A stretch of 64,000 nt of DNA from Capillidium heterosporum (taxonomy: Eukaryota > Entomophthoromycota > Entomophthoromycetes > Entomophthorales > Capillidiaceae). The notes below the pieces were generated by a model. It did no database searches. It was not told the DNA's origin and saw nothing but the letters and a program-made list of their open reading frames with translations. The stretch is taken from contig WBMQ01000005.1 of NCBI GenBank assembly GCA_016630905.1, forward strand, positions 62,001 to 126,000. The letters are read 5' to 3'. Shown here in pieces: positions 36,554-48,530 of the stretch (the stretch's first letter is position 1; every line of letters begins with the position of its first letter). The position numbers were made by a program, and so were the translations under genes.

Positions 36554-37078
36554 TCTATAAAACAAGGTATGCCTGACACCTTAAGTAGATATAAAAATTC
36601 CTTGAGTTTCTAAAGATATGTGATATCATTTATATTAAACTTAAGATTTGATTATTAAATTGCTAGAGTTGATAATTTAACCAATTTTGTTATCGAATTA
36701 TTGTTGATTTTAGCTTTAATTATAAATTACAGTTAAAGTAAGCTAGAAATATATGAGTGGTATACATATCTACGAAATATTTATTCAGTTGGAAGTGTTA
36801 AATAAGCTTGCAAAAAATTCAAATTTCTTATTAGATTGTTTTTAAACATTATTTTCCACTAATATCCATCTTAAATAGAACACTATAGTTTTAACTTTTA
36901 CAAAGAAAAATTATCAGTCTATTTGATGTAGATATATTCCTAGCTCAACTCAAATACAAGAATACTTTGCTAGTTTTCAAATCCTGAAATGATGTCATAA
37001 AAACCCGGTATCATCTATATTAGCTATTTCTGGAAGACTTAGCACTTAAACCTTCCATTTCCAACAACCTACAGCACC
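36554..37078. other. Intergenic CCT4/SGF73
   Basis: About 525 bp, AT-rich, holding the CCT4 3' flank and the SGF73 promoter. No gene seen. Confidence 0.5.
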
Positions 37079-38886
37079 ATGGACAACACCACGCGTGGGA
37101 GAACAGCCAGACAACAAGCCATGCGCAAAGCCAAGAAACTCAAAACCCGAAAATGTTTAGCTTTCCTCAATACCTGACTAAAGCCTTTTATAGTTATGAG
37201 TGAAGAACAAAAGCGTAGACTGATGGCCAAGAAGAACAGCATCCTAGCTCTGTACAGCGGTACACTATTTTTATATTCAAAAGCTAATAGTTTAGATGTC
37301 GATAATTTGAGCCAGAGGATATTAGGTTTTCAAACTTTCAACCGCAAATGCCTTGGTGCTTTTCAAACCAGCAATGACTATTGCAAAGTCAAATTCCGCG
37401 AAGATACATTCGAGCCACTCAAAACAAAAATACGAAAGATGCCCAACATATCGGATGGTATGTTTACATTTATATTTTGCTAAAACCATAAATTTATAGA
37501 GCTGCACAAGCAAAATTATCCCCAGTTTGAAGAATTCTACATAAAAGAAGAGGTACATATATTAATTAATTTCGTCTAAACAGCTAGTAGCCTATCTTCA
37601 GAGTCAGATGCAAATACTGTGACAAGGTTATGTTTTCTAAAGTTCTTGCTGCACACCAAACCGGTATTTTACTTTTATTCAGTATATACTCACTCTAGAA
37701 GAATGTGAACAGTTCAAAGTTAAATTCGAGCGTCCCGAACCCAACCGACTGAAAAAATCGACCACCGGTAAACCACGAGGTAAAAGTCACAAAGTACCAT
37801 TCTAAGCAAGCTTTAGGCCGACGTCCTCGTATCAAGATGGATGGGGACAATCCAACTGTTAAAACAGAGGCTTTATCTACCAACGCGAACTCCATAGCCC
37901 CCTACCAAAGCCAAGACCCAACTACGGAACCCAGTGCTGCTAACGACGAAGAGGATGGCAAGGGTAAGCGCACACGAAAAAACAAGTCTGCCAAGGGAGC
38001 CAAGCCTGGCCCCAAAGCAAAAGGTAGTGTATACTATCATATAGGATTTTATAACCGACCTTCTGAAACTAGATAAAGCAGTGGTGGATCTGGATAAGAT
38101 GTGTGGAGTTCCTCTTGGTGACGGAAACGTGTGTATGCGTATTATCACCTGCAAGGCTCATACGGTTGCTTTGAAGAAGGCGGTGTTTGGTAGATCACTC
38201 CCCTACCAGTCATTGGTGCAACGCCACTATGCTAACAATGCCAAACTCAAAGGTAACTTTACTACGTATCCCTTTCTAAACATACCTTTCCAATTATTCC
38301 AGCTGAAAAGCTGCAGACCACCTCGACGACAGTTATGGTGGAATCCATCAATGCAGACCAGGCCTACGACAGTGACCGCGAATTAGATGCCATACTAGAC
38401 TCACTGACGCGATACCAACCCAAACCCACCTGTGAACCTCCAACCACCAACTACGCTCAAAATATCTTTGCCCAAAGGTGCCAGCTGTTTACCTACTTGC
38501 AATACAATCCTCAACCCGAGAAAGAGGGAGACCAGGATACCTCGATGACCAATTTGATCTCATCCACCACCGGCATGCCCCAGCTGACCGCCTTGTCTCA
38601 AAATTCCAACTTTACCGGACTTGGCAATCTAATCAGCGGTACGCAGTTGGATTCCAATTTAAGATTCCGAGTTGGGCGTTCTACCAAGGAGATGAGCGAG
38701 GCCAAGGAACCTAAGGTAACGACTAAGCAAAAGTTGCCCAGGAGCGTTAACAAAGAGCTCAAATCTGGTAAGGAGGAGAAAGTTAAGGAAGGTAAGGAGA
38801 CCAAAAAATCTAAAGGTACTCGCAAGTCACGTAAAGAGCCCAAGAATGAGGCTTTAGGTAAGGATCTTTGGGACAGTGGTGCCTAA
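37079..38886 (+). CDS. SGF73: SAGA-associated factor 73 (ataxin-7/SCA7 family)
   Basis: Eight exons, about 495 residues. It anchors the Ubp8 deubiquitination module to the SAGA coactivator, which removes ubiquitin from histone H2B. The N-terminal half contains a zinc-finger-like segment (RVRCKYCDKVMFSKVLAAHQT). The central SCA7 domain reads DLDKMCGVPLGDGNVCMRIITCKAH followed by GRSLPYQSLV, with the expected Cys and His residues. Basic, Lys/Pro-rich linkers lie on both sides, and the C-terminus is Lys/Glu-rich. The first ATG (37079) begins a short exon MDNTTRGRTARQQAMRK whose intron has an atypical GTTTAG donor; a start at the second exon (37197) is the alternative. All splice junctions keep frame. 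Confidence 0.87.
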
Positions 38887-40492
38887 CTTTAAGGCATGGG
38901 CTGGTAACCTGGCAGTTAAAGACTACGTTTAGGTTGGAGTTGTAGAAAGGAGAGTACTAGTTTAGTTGTATTCCTATTTAATTGATTATGGCTTGAATTA
39001 AGTTTTAATTTTTTACTGGTGTAGTAAATGAAAGCTTAATACTTTCTAATTTAAATCTTGCTTTTTAGTTTAATTTAATATATAGAATAGTTATATTGTT
39101 ATTTGAATATAAAATAAGCTTTTATATTTTTAATAAGATCCGACAATATATATCTCTTTTAATATAAGTATTATTTAAGTAATTGTATAAACTTTCTAAA
39201 CTTAGCTAAATATTATAATATAAACATTGTGAAACTAAAAACTATAAATAATAGTAGAATAGAAAATATACTTTTATAGATAAATAAAATTACTAAATTA
39301 ATAATTTTTAAGTATTAAAATGGCTATAGAAAAAGCTATAAAAAGCTAGTGTAGTATAGTATAAAAGAATATTATAGATCTTATATTAGTATATAAGTAA
39401 TATAAGTAAATATAATTTATTAAATTTATAATTTTAATAGCTAAACTGAAAGTTTAAACTTTATTCTTTTATTTAAAGTTATAAGTAAATAGAAAAAATT
39501 AATCTTTAAATAACTTGAACTAATTAAAATTATTAAGCTTAAGCTTTTAGTAGCAATTAAATATACTTTTAGGTAACTATTGAAACTTTAGTAATTAATA
39601 AATAGCTTAGCTTATAATATAGTTTTATTTAAATAATAATAAAATTAAATAAAAATTAATTTTAATTTTTATATTAATTATATTCAATAGTTTAGTATAT
39701 ATCTTAGCTTATATTTAAAGTAATATATTAAATAATAAATTTAGATTGCATCTTTTACTAGCTTGCTATTATAATATTTTAGTTAGATATATAAAATTTA
39801 ACTATATTATTTATATATTTATTACAATATATACTAAATTTAGTATTGAAAATTAATATTAGTATAGAAACAATATATAAATATTAATACTTTAAAACTA
39901 AATATATAACCTTATTATATAGGTTAAAATTAATTAATGTATATAACTTATTTAGCCTAAAACTTAAAACCAACTATTAGATATAAAGCATCAATTTAGT
40001 ATAAGCTATATTAATTATAAATTAAGAATTATACAATTATCAAAAACAAAATAATAAATTTACAAAACTATATCAATTAATTGGTACTATAGTATGCAAC
40101 TACATCTTTACAAAAATATAAATAATATAAACACTAAAGCTATCTAACTAAATTATATATATAAGTAAGCTATATAAAATGATTTATACTTGACAAAGAA
40201 AACATTAAAAAATCAGCACAAAAGATATCAATAGGCTCAATATTAACCTTTTAATACAAATTCCACAATAAAAATCAGATGGACGTAAAACAGCAACTTG
40301 GCAAATAAATAAACTCACTGAATCCCAGACAAAGCAAACCTACTCTACACTATAGTACAAAACTTGTCAGTCATCACCAATGGCAAGTGCAAAAAGTGTA
40401 CCCCATATATATACTGCTGCCTCAACCTAGAATCCCTTAAACCAAATTAACAACGTACTTATAGCACAAAAATCATTAACTTAAATCGCAAA
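38887..40492. other. AT-rich intergenic block
   Basis: The sequence from about 39,000 to 40,200 is TpA-saturated like the transposon island and carries no open frame. It could be an unrecognisably RIP-eroded element. The last 300 bases return to genic composition (SSN3 3' flank). Confidence 0.5.
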
Positions 40493-41829
40493 CTAAAGCT
40501 TACTTTTCTTGTTCTTCTGGATCTTCTTGGGCGAGTAGATCATCTTTTGGAACTGGAATACGCTGTAAATTTTAAAGTTAGTCTACTGATATCCATACAT
40601 ATAGTTACTTTGCTGTCGGTAAAGGATCCATGTAAAAGTACTCGTGCTTGAGGGCCTTTTCCGAAGTAATCCGCTTCTTAGGATCGTAGGTTAAAAGTAA
40701 AGACAATAGCTCAAATAGTTTAACATTATTCAAATTAGTGGCGTTGAACAGAGATTGTAGGTTATTGAAGGAGCTGGACCTTTAGGTTAGTGAGATCCAT
40801 TTAAATTAGCAAATACCTTTTGAACTGGTTGAGTTCGCTAAATTCGGGATACAGCTTGATGTCAGGCCACTGTTGTACTGTAATTTGCAAAAGTAAACCC
40901 AAAAAGTTAATTTACGAATACTTTAGTACCATAGTTACCTGTGGGTTTGCCTAAAATTTCAATAATCTTCGTCATCTGGTGCTTCTGGAAGGGGATCTTC
41001 TTCTTGACCATGGGAAGCTCGTCACCCTTGAACATAGGTTTTAAGGTCATCAATTCACCAAGGATACAGCCGGCCGACCACATATCTACATGAGCAATAT
41101 ATCAATATCAAAATACCTTGTACAATAATTACCGATAGCCGTAGTGTAATGGCGTGAATCGAGAATAAGTTCAGGGGCTCTATACCAAACGGTGACAACG
41201 ACCTTGTCGCTGTTGTAGAGGGGCTGGATAGGTCGAAAGAAGGAGCGAGCTAGACCCAAGTCACCAACCTTGACACAGCCTTGCGAAGTTATCATTATGT
41301 TGGCCGGTTTCAAGTCACGATGCATGACCCAGTTGGCATGCAAATAGTTTATACCATTGAGGATCTGCCAGAAAATGGACTTCATCATAGGTTCGGGTAT
41401 AGGTTCCGAATTCAAAGCTGCGTGATGTTGAATAATTTGCTTTTAAGGCTAAGTACACTTAAAAAAGTAAACTTTTACCTGTAGGTCATGCTCGCAATAA
41501 TCGAATATCAAGTGGATAGAGCGGTCTTCCAATATGGCCTCCCTAAAGTTTATCAGGTTCTCATGGTGCAACTCAGTGCACAAGTTCATTTCCCTTATAG
41601 CCGATTGGGATATACCAGTTGATAAGGATTCCTCCTGATCCTTATCAGTCTTAAACTTCTTGATAGCTACTAGTTGGTCGGTATTTTGGAGCTGAGCTTT
41701 GAAGACACGACCATAAGTTCCGGCCGATATGTATCCTTCCAGTATGTATTTTTCAAACACCTTAGGTCGATTGGAATCCATGTTGGTCATAAATGGGGGC
41801 ATGAGGCTGCTATTAACTACATATTCCAT
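40493..41829 (-). CDS. SSN3: Cyclin-dependent kinase 8 homolog (Mediator kinase)
   Basis: Six exons, about 365 residues, a short version of the family. The CDK8 module phosphorylates transcription factors and the RNA polymerase II tail and usually represses. Visible motifs are the glycine loop [12 protein letters not shown], catalytic lysine [13 protein letters not shown] helix, EHDL hinge, catalytic [10 protein letters not shown], activation segment DLGLARSF (DLG in place of DFG), WYRAPEL and DMWSAGC. The C-terminal PTANVFQFQKM signature is typical of fungal CDK8. The exon 1 junction is best explained by a 39-nt intron with donor GTACTT; this gives the same spacing from EHDL to the PIPEP segment as in budding yeast Ssn3, whereas the upstream GTAAAA donor would break the frame. 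Confidence 0.92.
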
Positions 41830-42383
41830 CTTGTTGAGGCTGGTAGATTTGTATTGGAATATGGTTAAATGTTATAGCTGGTGAGTTTTGTAAATATAGT
41901 ATAGGGTGTTGGCTGTTTATGATAGATATGCTATTTCAAAACTGATCAATTTTGAAGTTTAGAAGTTTGCCTATAATATACTCACCCAATAAAGAGTGCT
42001 AAATGCGATACTAACTTGGTACTATTGGTAGCTAAACTAGGAGAGGCTACAAATCAACTCCAATATGGACCAAGAATTTAGGTCCAGATTGGAGTTTTTA
42101 AGCAATGAATAAATAACCATCCAAAAAGTACATACATATATAAAGAATACATACGCTTCTAAAGTGGCATTTCTACTATAGCTACACTGATTTATACCCT
42201 TTTCTTGCGATAAAAATACTTTTACTGCTTCAATCAAAAAACTACTCTACTTTACTCATACTTTATCCAACTACCTATATAAACCAATATCAACACATAA
42301 ACACAGCTCAACTCAAGCTAAAACGCAAAACCAAAAAGCCTAAATCCAGGCCACTAACTTTATTTTAAAATTAAAAGACGAAA
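41830..42383. other. Intergenic SSN3 promoter / EDE1 3' flank
   Basis: 554 bp, no gene. SSN3 and EDE1 are transcribed in the same direction, so this holds the SSN3 promoter. Confidence 0.5.
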
Positions 42384-45300
42384 TCACTTATGCAGCTGAT
42401 CCAACAAATAATTGGTCGCCAGGCTGAGATCATTATCGAACATAGACAAGGCATCATAGACTTTACCCTCGTCGAAACCCATACCCACCAATTCACTTAC
42501 CTTCTCGGTATCAGCTACAAAGCTGAAGTTCTGTTCGTTGTTGGCACCTGTTTCATCACTAACACCCACACCATCATTAGCACTTAGCTCAACAGTAGTC
42601 CCAGCTTGATCTCCAGTAATATTTTGAGGCTGGGGTTCAATTTCATCGATAGCAGCTTCCTTTCCAACATTAGCAGAAGATTGATCAACCTCCAGCTTGG
42701 TAGCTTGGCTGGTTGGTGTAGCGTTTTTACTAAAGTTGGGGAAGTCTACCTGGAAACTGTCGCCAAATCCATCTTCAAAATCGAGGCCACCACTTGCAGG
42801 CAAAGTCGAAGTGGGGTGGGTAGGAGCATTAACAGCAAAGGGATCTTCTACCTTATCAGCTTGTAGTTTTGGCTCGGGGGTCTGGGTAGCCAGCTGCATA
42901 AACGGGTCATCATTACTCGCACTTGGGTTATCGTTCTCAGCGGCTTGCGTAGTGATATCAACTTCATTTACACTTTCATCCAGCTGAGGTATCGATTCTT
43001 TCAAATAAGGCTCAAAATCATCAACGATATTACCAAACAATGCCTCATATCCGTACTTGAATTCAAACTCACCTTCGATTTTAGCCATTCACGTCGGTAA
43101 GAACATCGAATTTGGTTAGTTTGGTAAGCGACATTTGCTCCTGGATGAAGCTGATCAACTCGGTAGGCTGCAGTTGAACATCAGGGTCAAATCGTGCACG
43201 CACCTCCTTTTCAACAAGGTCATGGTCGAGCACCATACCCGGGAAGAGACTCTGCAATGACTTGGGGACACTATTATTGGAAGCGGTGAGCCCAACTCCC
43301 GATCCTGACTTTGTCCCAACTTGGATGTCGTCGAAGCTACGTACCGTCAATTGAGGGGACTCGGTCAACTGAATAACTGGCTCTAATCTATCGCTCTTGC
43401 TGCGCTCCATCGTGGTGGGGGGTGGTGGCAACTCAGAGTTAAGACTTGACTTCAAGAAGTCGTGGGCGGTCGATAAATTGCCTTTGTTACTAGCATCATC
43501 AAAGTTGGTATCGAATTGGGGTTTGAAATCATTGGCTGGGCTAGTTACTGAGAATGGGTCAATTTCGGTAGATTGAGATTGAGGTTGGGCAGCTGCCAAG
43601 AAGGGGTCCTCAGTATTTTCATGCTGGTTCACATCGGATTTCGAGCTGATGGTTGACAGGAAGGGGTCCGATTCAACAACTTTGTTGCTAGTTTTAGGCT
43701 TTTTCGTTGATAGTGGCCAGGAAGGGATCCACTTGTTCTCCATTTTGGGTTGGTTGCGAATTCTGGTCGACTAGTAGCCAAGAAGGGATCAGTCTCGATG
43801 ACTTCATTGCTAGCCTTGGGTTTTTCGCTGATAGTTGACAAAAAGGGATCAGCCTCGACAACCTCGTTATCAGCCTTAGGTTTTTCGTTGATGGTGGCTA
43901 GGAAAGGGTCCACCTGTTCTCCACTTTGAGTTGGCTGCGAATTTTGGTCGATGGTAGCCAAGAAAGGATCTTCTTGGTTGGGATGCTGGCTTTGCTCCAA
44001 TTTAGGGCTGGGACTGGTGGCCGCTAAAAATGGATCATAATGCTGAACTGGTGCACTAAGTTCCGGCTTGGGACTGATGGCAGCGAGGAACGGATCTTCC
44101 TGGGTACTAGTCGGTTCAACCTGGATAGCAGCTAGGAAAGGATCGTCATTACCATGGTTACTGATGCTTTGGCTGTTGACGGCTGACGATTCCGCTTGGA
44201 TAGTTGCCAAGAACGGGTCCTCAGAAGGCTGCTGGTCTGGTACGCTGACTTTGGGCTTTGGGCTGATGGCCGCTAAAAACGGATCCTCCGAAGGTTGTTG
44301 GTCATGTGCAGCTACTTCTTGGTTCGGTTTAGGGTTATTGACGATGGCAGCTAGGAACGGGTCCTCATTAGTAGGTTGACTTTCCCCAGCTTCCTTCGGC
44401 ATAAGATCATTCTGTAAATCGCTTTCCTCGACCTTACCCCCCTGCTCGACTTTGGCATGATTGTTAACTATTCTATCGAAGCTCAGCACTTTGTTCTCCT
44501 TACTAGGCTTGCGATTCCTTGAAGATCCACGCATAGAGCCTTGACTCGTCAAGCTAAGACCTTTGACCGGCTTGGCTGAGGTGGGGGGTTTGGGGATTTG
44601 TGGTGCTGGGGCTGGTACCTGGGTTTGAGTTGGGGTTGCAACCGGTGCTTGAGCCTGAGTTGAAGCTGGAGCATGTGGTGGAGCTGTACTTGCAATGAAG
44701 CTGGCAAAGGGATCGGAGACTGGCATAGGTGCTGATGGTGAAATCGAAGCTTGAGGTTGAGCTTGAACAGGAGGAGCTCTAGAACTAGAAGCGTTGGAGC
44801 TGGGCGCATTGATCAAATCATCAAATGTGAACTCCTTCTGGGCTTGAGGGTTCAAGTCGGTACTCATCGACCTATTTCCACCGACGTTGGAGTCATGGAC
44901 AATGGCATCGGTGAATGGATCTGATTGATTCGGTTGTTGGGTTCCAATGATGGCGGTGAACGGATCAGCATCACTTCCTTTACCACCTACCTCTACCTGA
45001 ACTTGATTTTGACTTTGATCCGGATGCTTAGGCTGGGCTGCTTGCAGGTACTGCTGGATCTCTAGAGCCTTGTCAGCATCCCATTTCTTCTGGTTGGAGC
45101 TAGAGCTGGGGCTACCTTCCTCATGTTGACTAGTTGGATCATTCAAGTGCTCAGCCAACTGGCTTGCTGATGGGATCTGGTTGATATCGTCTTCGGTAGG
45201 ATAGGGAATGTGATGTTGTTGATCCTGAGGGTACTGCGATGGGGTAAATGCAGGTAGGTCGCTGATATTGGCATTATAGCTTCCTTCCTGCAATTGTGGG

Positions 45301-47642
45301 CTCTGGACGTTGGAGATGCTAGTGACGGCTGAGTGGTATCGGGTACTCATGTCAACTCCTGAGCTGATGTTGTACGGTGAGTGCAGTAGATTGTTGTCAG
45401 GACCCTGGTCAAGTGCCTTTCTGGGGTCCTGAGTGTTGGGATCGAAGGAGATGAGGTCACTGATGGGGCGTGGTGCCGGACCTGGGGTTGAACTAGCTCC
45501 TACTTGGTTAGTTGCGGCCTGTAGATTGGTTGGGTGGCTTATAGTTGACGTAAGGAAGTTGTCAAACTGTTGGGCTAGGCTAGGTGCTTCGACTGCAAAT
45601 TAAAGTCAGTTCCAATTCTAATGCAGTTTTAAAAACTTACCCTGAGCTTTGGGAGGGGGTCTCAAGCTCGGTGGCATCAGGTTCAACGGTAACGTAGTAG
45701 GTAAATCCTTGCCCATGAGGCGCTGGTAGATAAGATGCATGGCGACGACGAATTCATCCCTGCTCAGCGCACCTTGGGATTGGATATCGGAAAGTTCCCT
45801 AAAAGGCATTTTGTCAGTACTTGCAACTACCTTATAGGTTTTACCAGATAGTGGCCAAATCAGTCTGAGGTAGATTAGATTTGATGAAGATATTGTAAGC
45901 AGATGAACCTAAATTTCAACAAGCTTAAAAAACAAACAAAAATAATAAAAGCCTACTGCTCATATTCTGGGTCGGATCATCAACCGTATTGTCGAAGAAT
46001 GAGTAGTACTTGACCCGATCAGGTAAAGTGATGCCCCACTCGTCGTTGGAAGTTGGCGATATGGAGGCTGATGTTGGTTGCTGTTGGGTTGGAGCTAAAG
46101 GCGGCGCCTGTTGCTGTTGCGGAGCTGTTCGCTGTTGGGTTGACGGTGCCACATTAGTCAAATTAGGTGGCGCAATGCCAAGGTCAACGGAGCCCTGCGA
46201 AGAAGTTGAACGGTTAGTAAAGTGACTCATTCCAGTTCGCATTCGCGTATGCTGGGTCGTATACAGGTCCGAACTTTCAAACTGGGTACGATGTGGACGA
46301 GATTCCGAATAGGTGGGTGAAATCGCTCCGCTGTAAGTGGCGTAAGGGGATCGATGGCTCGTCTCGCTGATATGGTTGGGAACTGGGGTAGTATTTCTAG
46401 ATAATACGGCCACTGCATTTATAGCTGACTCGCGGATCGAGTATGGTAGGCGGAGCGGGACGTCCTGTAATGAACCATCCATGACATTTTCGACATAGTA
46501 CATGGCAATGACAAACTCAAATGCTTCAAGGTAACCTCGGCTTTGGGTATCAGCAATCGTCCTAAATCGCAAATGAAATAAGTAAAAATCAAACTTTACA
46601 AATCATGTACCAGATATTCTTCAGTAAATCAACCGAAAGTTTGGTCTTGAGCATTATATCACGCACCGTTTCTCCTAATAACAGCAATTAGAAACAACAT
46701 GGATAAACTAAACAAAAAGGCACCTACCATCCAAGAACTCCTGCTGGAACGACGCTTTGGTAAAGATGCGATAGTACTTTTGAGCATCGACCAAAGGTAT
46801 AGTAGGTGGTTTTTGCTGGGGTAAGCTATCAAAGGGCGTAGGTGGTTTCTTATGTTCAAATTGGGGTTCGAAAGGCGAATAAGTTGGATTGCTACGGGTT
46901 GAAGATCGGGATAAAGCTGCTAGGCTGACCCCTTCCAGTTCAGGTAGTGGCGTCACTAACAACAGCAGATTCATCAAATTTAGCTTTCAGGATTATTGAA
47001 CAAAATCTTACCGTCTCTCAAATTGGAGAGCTGGATGGAACGACCAGCTTGAGCCAATGCCACCAATTTCATAGCGACCTTGAAGCCAATCAAAGTCAAG
47101 AACCCTTCCTTTTGGTAGTCAGCCATATGCCATATCTAAATTTTGCCAATTTAAAATAAATTCCCTAATTTTGAACCAATTCAAAATAAAACTATATCAA
47201 AATATCCAAATAGAAATTAAAAATCTACCTTGAACAAAATTTGACTATCCAAGTTGGACTTTTGGAAGAAAGGTACAGCTCTATCGCCACTTAATTTCCC
47301 ATCACCACCACCAGCTAAATCAAATAAAAGCTCGTAGGCGTAGTTCTCTTGAGCTGTAAATGGGGATGCAGAGGCAGCTCCAGCTCCAGTACCTTCACTA
47401 CCGTTGCGACTTTCAGCTCTTTTGGTAAAGTCAGGGACTTTACTTTTAGGTTTAGGGTCAAAGTTGTAGTAGGGATTGGTGCTAGTACTTGACTTGGTCA
47501 AGTTGGGAACCGGCAGTTGGGGGGAGACTTCGAACAAAGCATCAAAGGGTTTAGGGGCGAGGTTGGTGGAGTCTTGGGTCATGCTCCGATGTTGGCTAAA
47601 GTTGTCTAAGTTGGTCGAATACTTGTCGTTCGAATGTGACAT
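42384..47642 (-). CDS. EDE1: Ede1/Eps15-like endocytic scaffold with tandem DPF motifs
   Basis: Eight exons: 47642-47229, 47135-47012, 46955-46728, 46674-46611, 46561-45957, 45908-45845, 45798-45641 and 45592-42384; about 1,620 residues. It is an early scaffold of clathrin-mediated endocytosis. Three EH domains, which bind NPF motifs, occupy the N-terminal half (ending near 45660). The large last exon has Pro/Gln-rich sequence, then about 19 DPF motifs, many in the unit DPFLA(A/T)I, and a C-terminal UBA domain (VSELVGMGFDEGKVYDALSM). The long coiled coil usual in Ede1 is not evident. Three +1 frame changes are needed in the last exon, at 43766-43775, 43693-43703 and 43081-43089; coding on both sides of each is unmistakable from the repeat units and the UBA end. 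Confidence 0.9.
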
Positions 47643-48530
47643 AAGTATATGGTGTTATTCTTGGTCGCTTGCTTGCTCTTTTATTCGGTTGAAAGTTGTG
47701 TTGGTTGAGTTCAGTTCGGTTCAGATGGAAGTTGTGGTGACACAAGCAAGTTCAATTTTCCACTCAAAACTTATGATCAATTTGCCGAAAATTAAATCTG
47801 GAATTCTAGTGGAATCTCAAGCCAAGTGTTTGGTGTTTATTTCTTTACACAACATTTAGGTTAGCTGTCCACACTGATAAAAGAATGGAAAATGGTATTG
47901 TGTTGATTTAGTGTAATGTGACTAATTGCTATAAAGAGTTTGTCGGTAAGGTTTATTATTTAAAACTGTAGATAGAATGCCTTTCCAGGTGTAGAGATAG
48001 TATCTAGTGTATATCTATTTAACCGATACCATTAGATAAGTAAAGGAATACATCAAGTATACAGCAATATATATTACTTGATAATACCAATTGAACGACT
48101 GATATATATATTTTAAAACCTCTTCAAAGCAATTAGTATAGCTTATCTTATAGGCTATAGCATCAAACTATCAGTGAATATACAAACTATATATTCTCTA
48201 AGCTAGTGAACTTCAATTGGATTGGTTAAATCTAAATAACATCCTATCTCTTTTAAGCTTGATTCAGATAAAGCATACCCTAAGTAGTAGGCTAAGAGAA
48301 ATAAAAGGGTATTGTAATATAGCCTTGATAAATATGGCTAGCATTTAATTTAATACAGTATAGCTTCAATACAGCGTAAACTTTGACAAACAGCGTTTCA
48401 AACATCATTCAATACCACAAATCAACAGCCAAACCCGACTATACAAAATTTACAAAAAGTTCAAGAAAATTGCCAACTTTTACATCTATAATTATTTAGT
48501 ACACTAAATCCAACCCACTTTCAAACTTGA
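47643..48530. other. Intergenic EDE1 promoter / TRM140 3' flank
   Basis: About 890 bp, AT-rich, no gene or repeat recognised. Confidence 0.5.

Noticed and set aside
41411-41470. Apparent frame break between exons 1 and 2 of SSN3
   Set aside because: Using the GTACTT donor gives a 39-nt intron, keeps the frame and matches the spacing of the kinase family.
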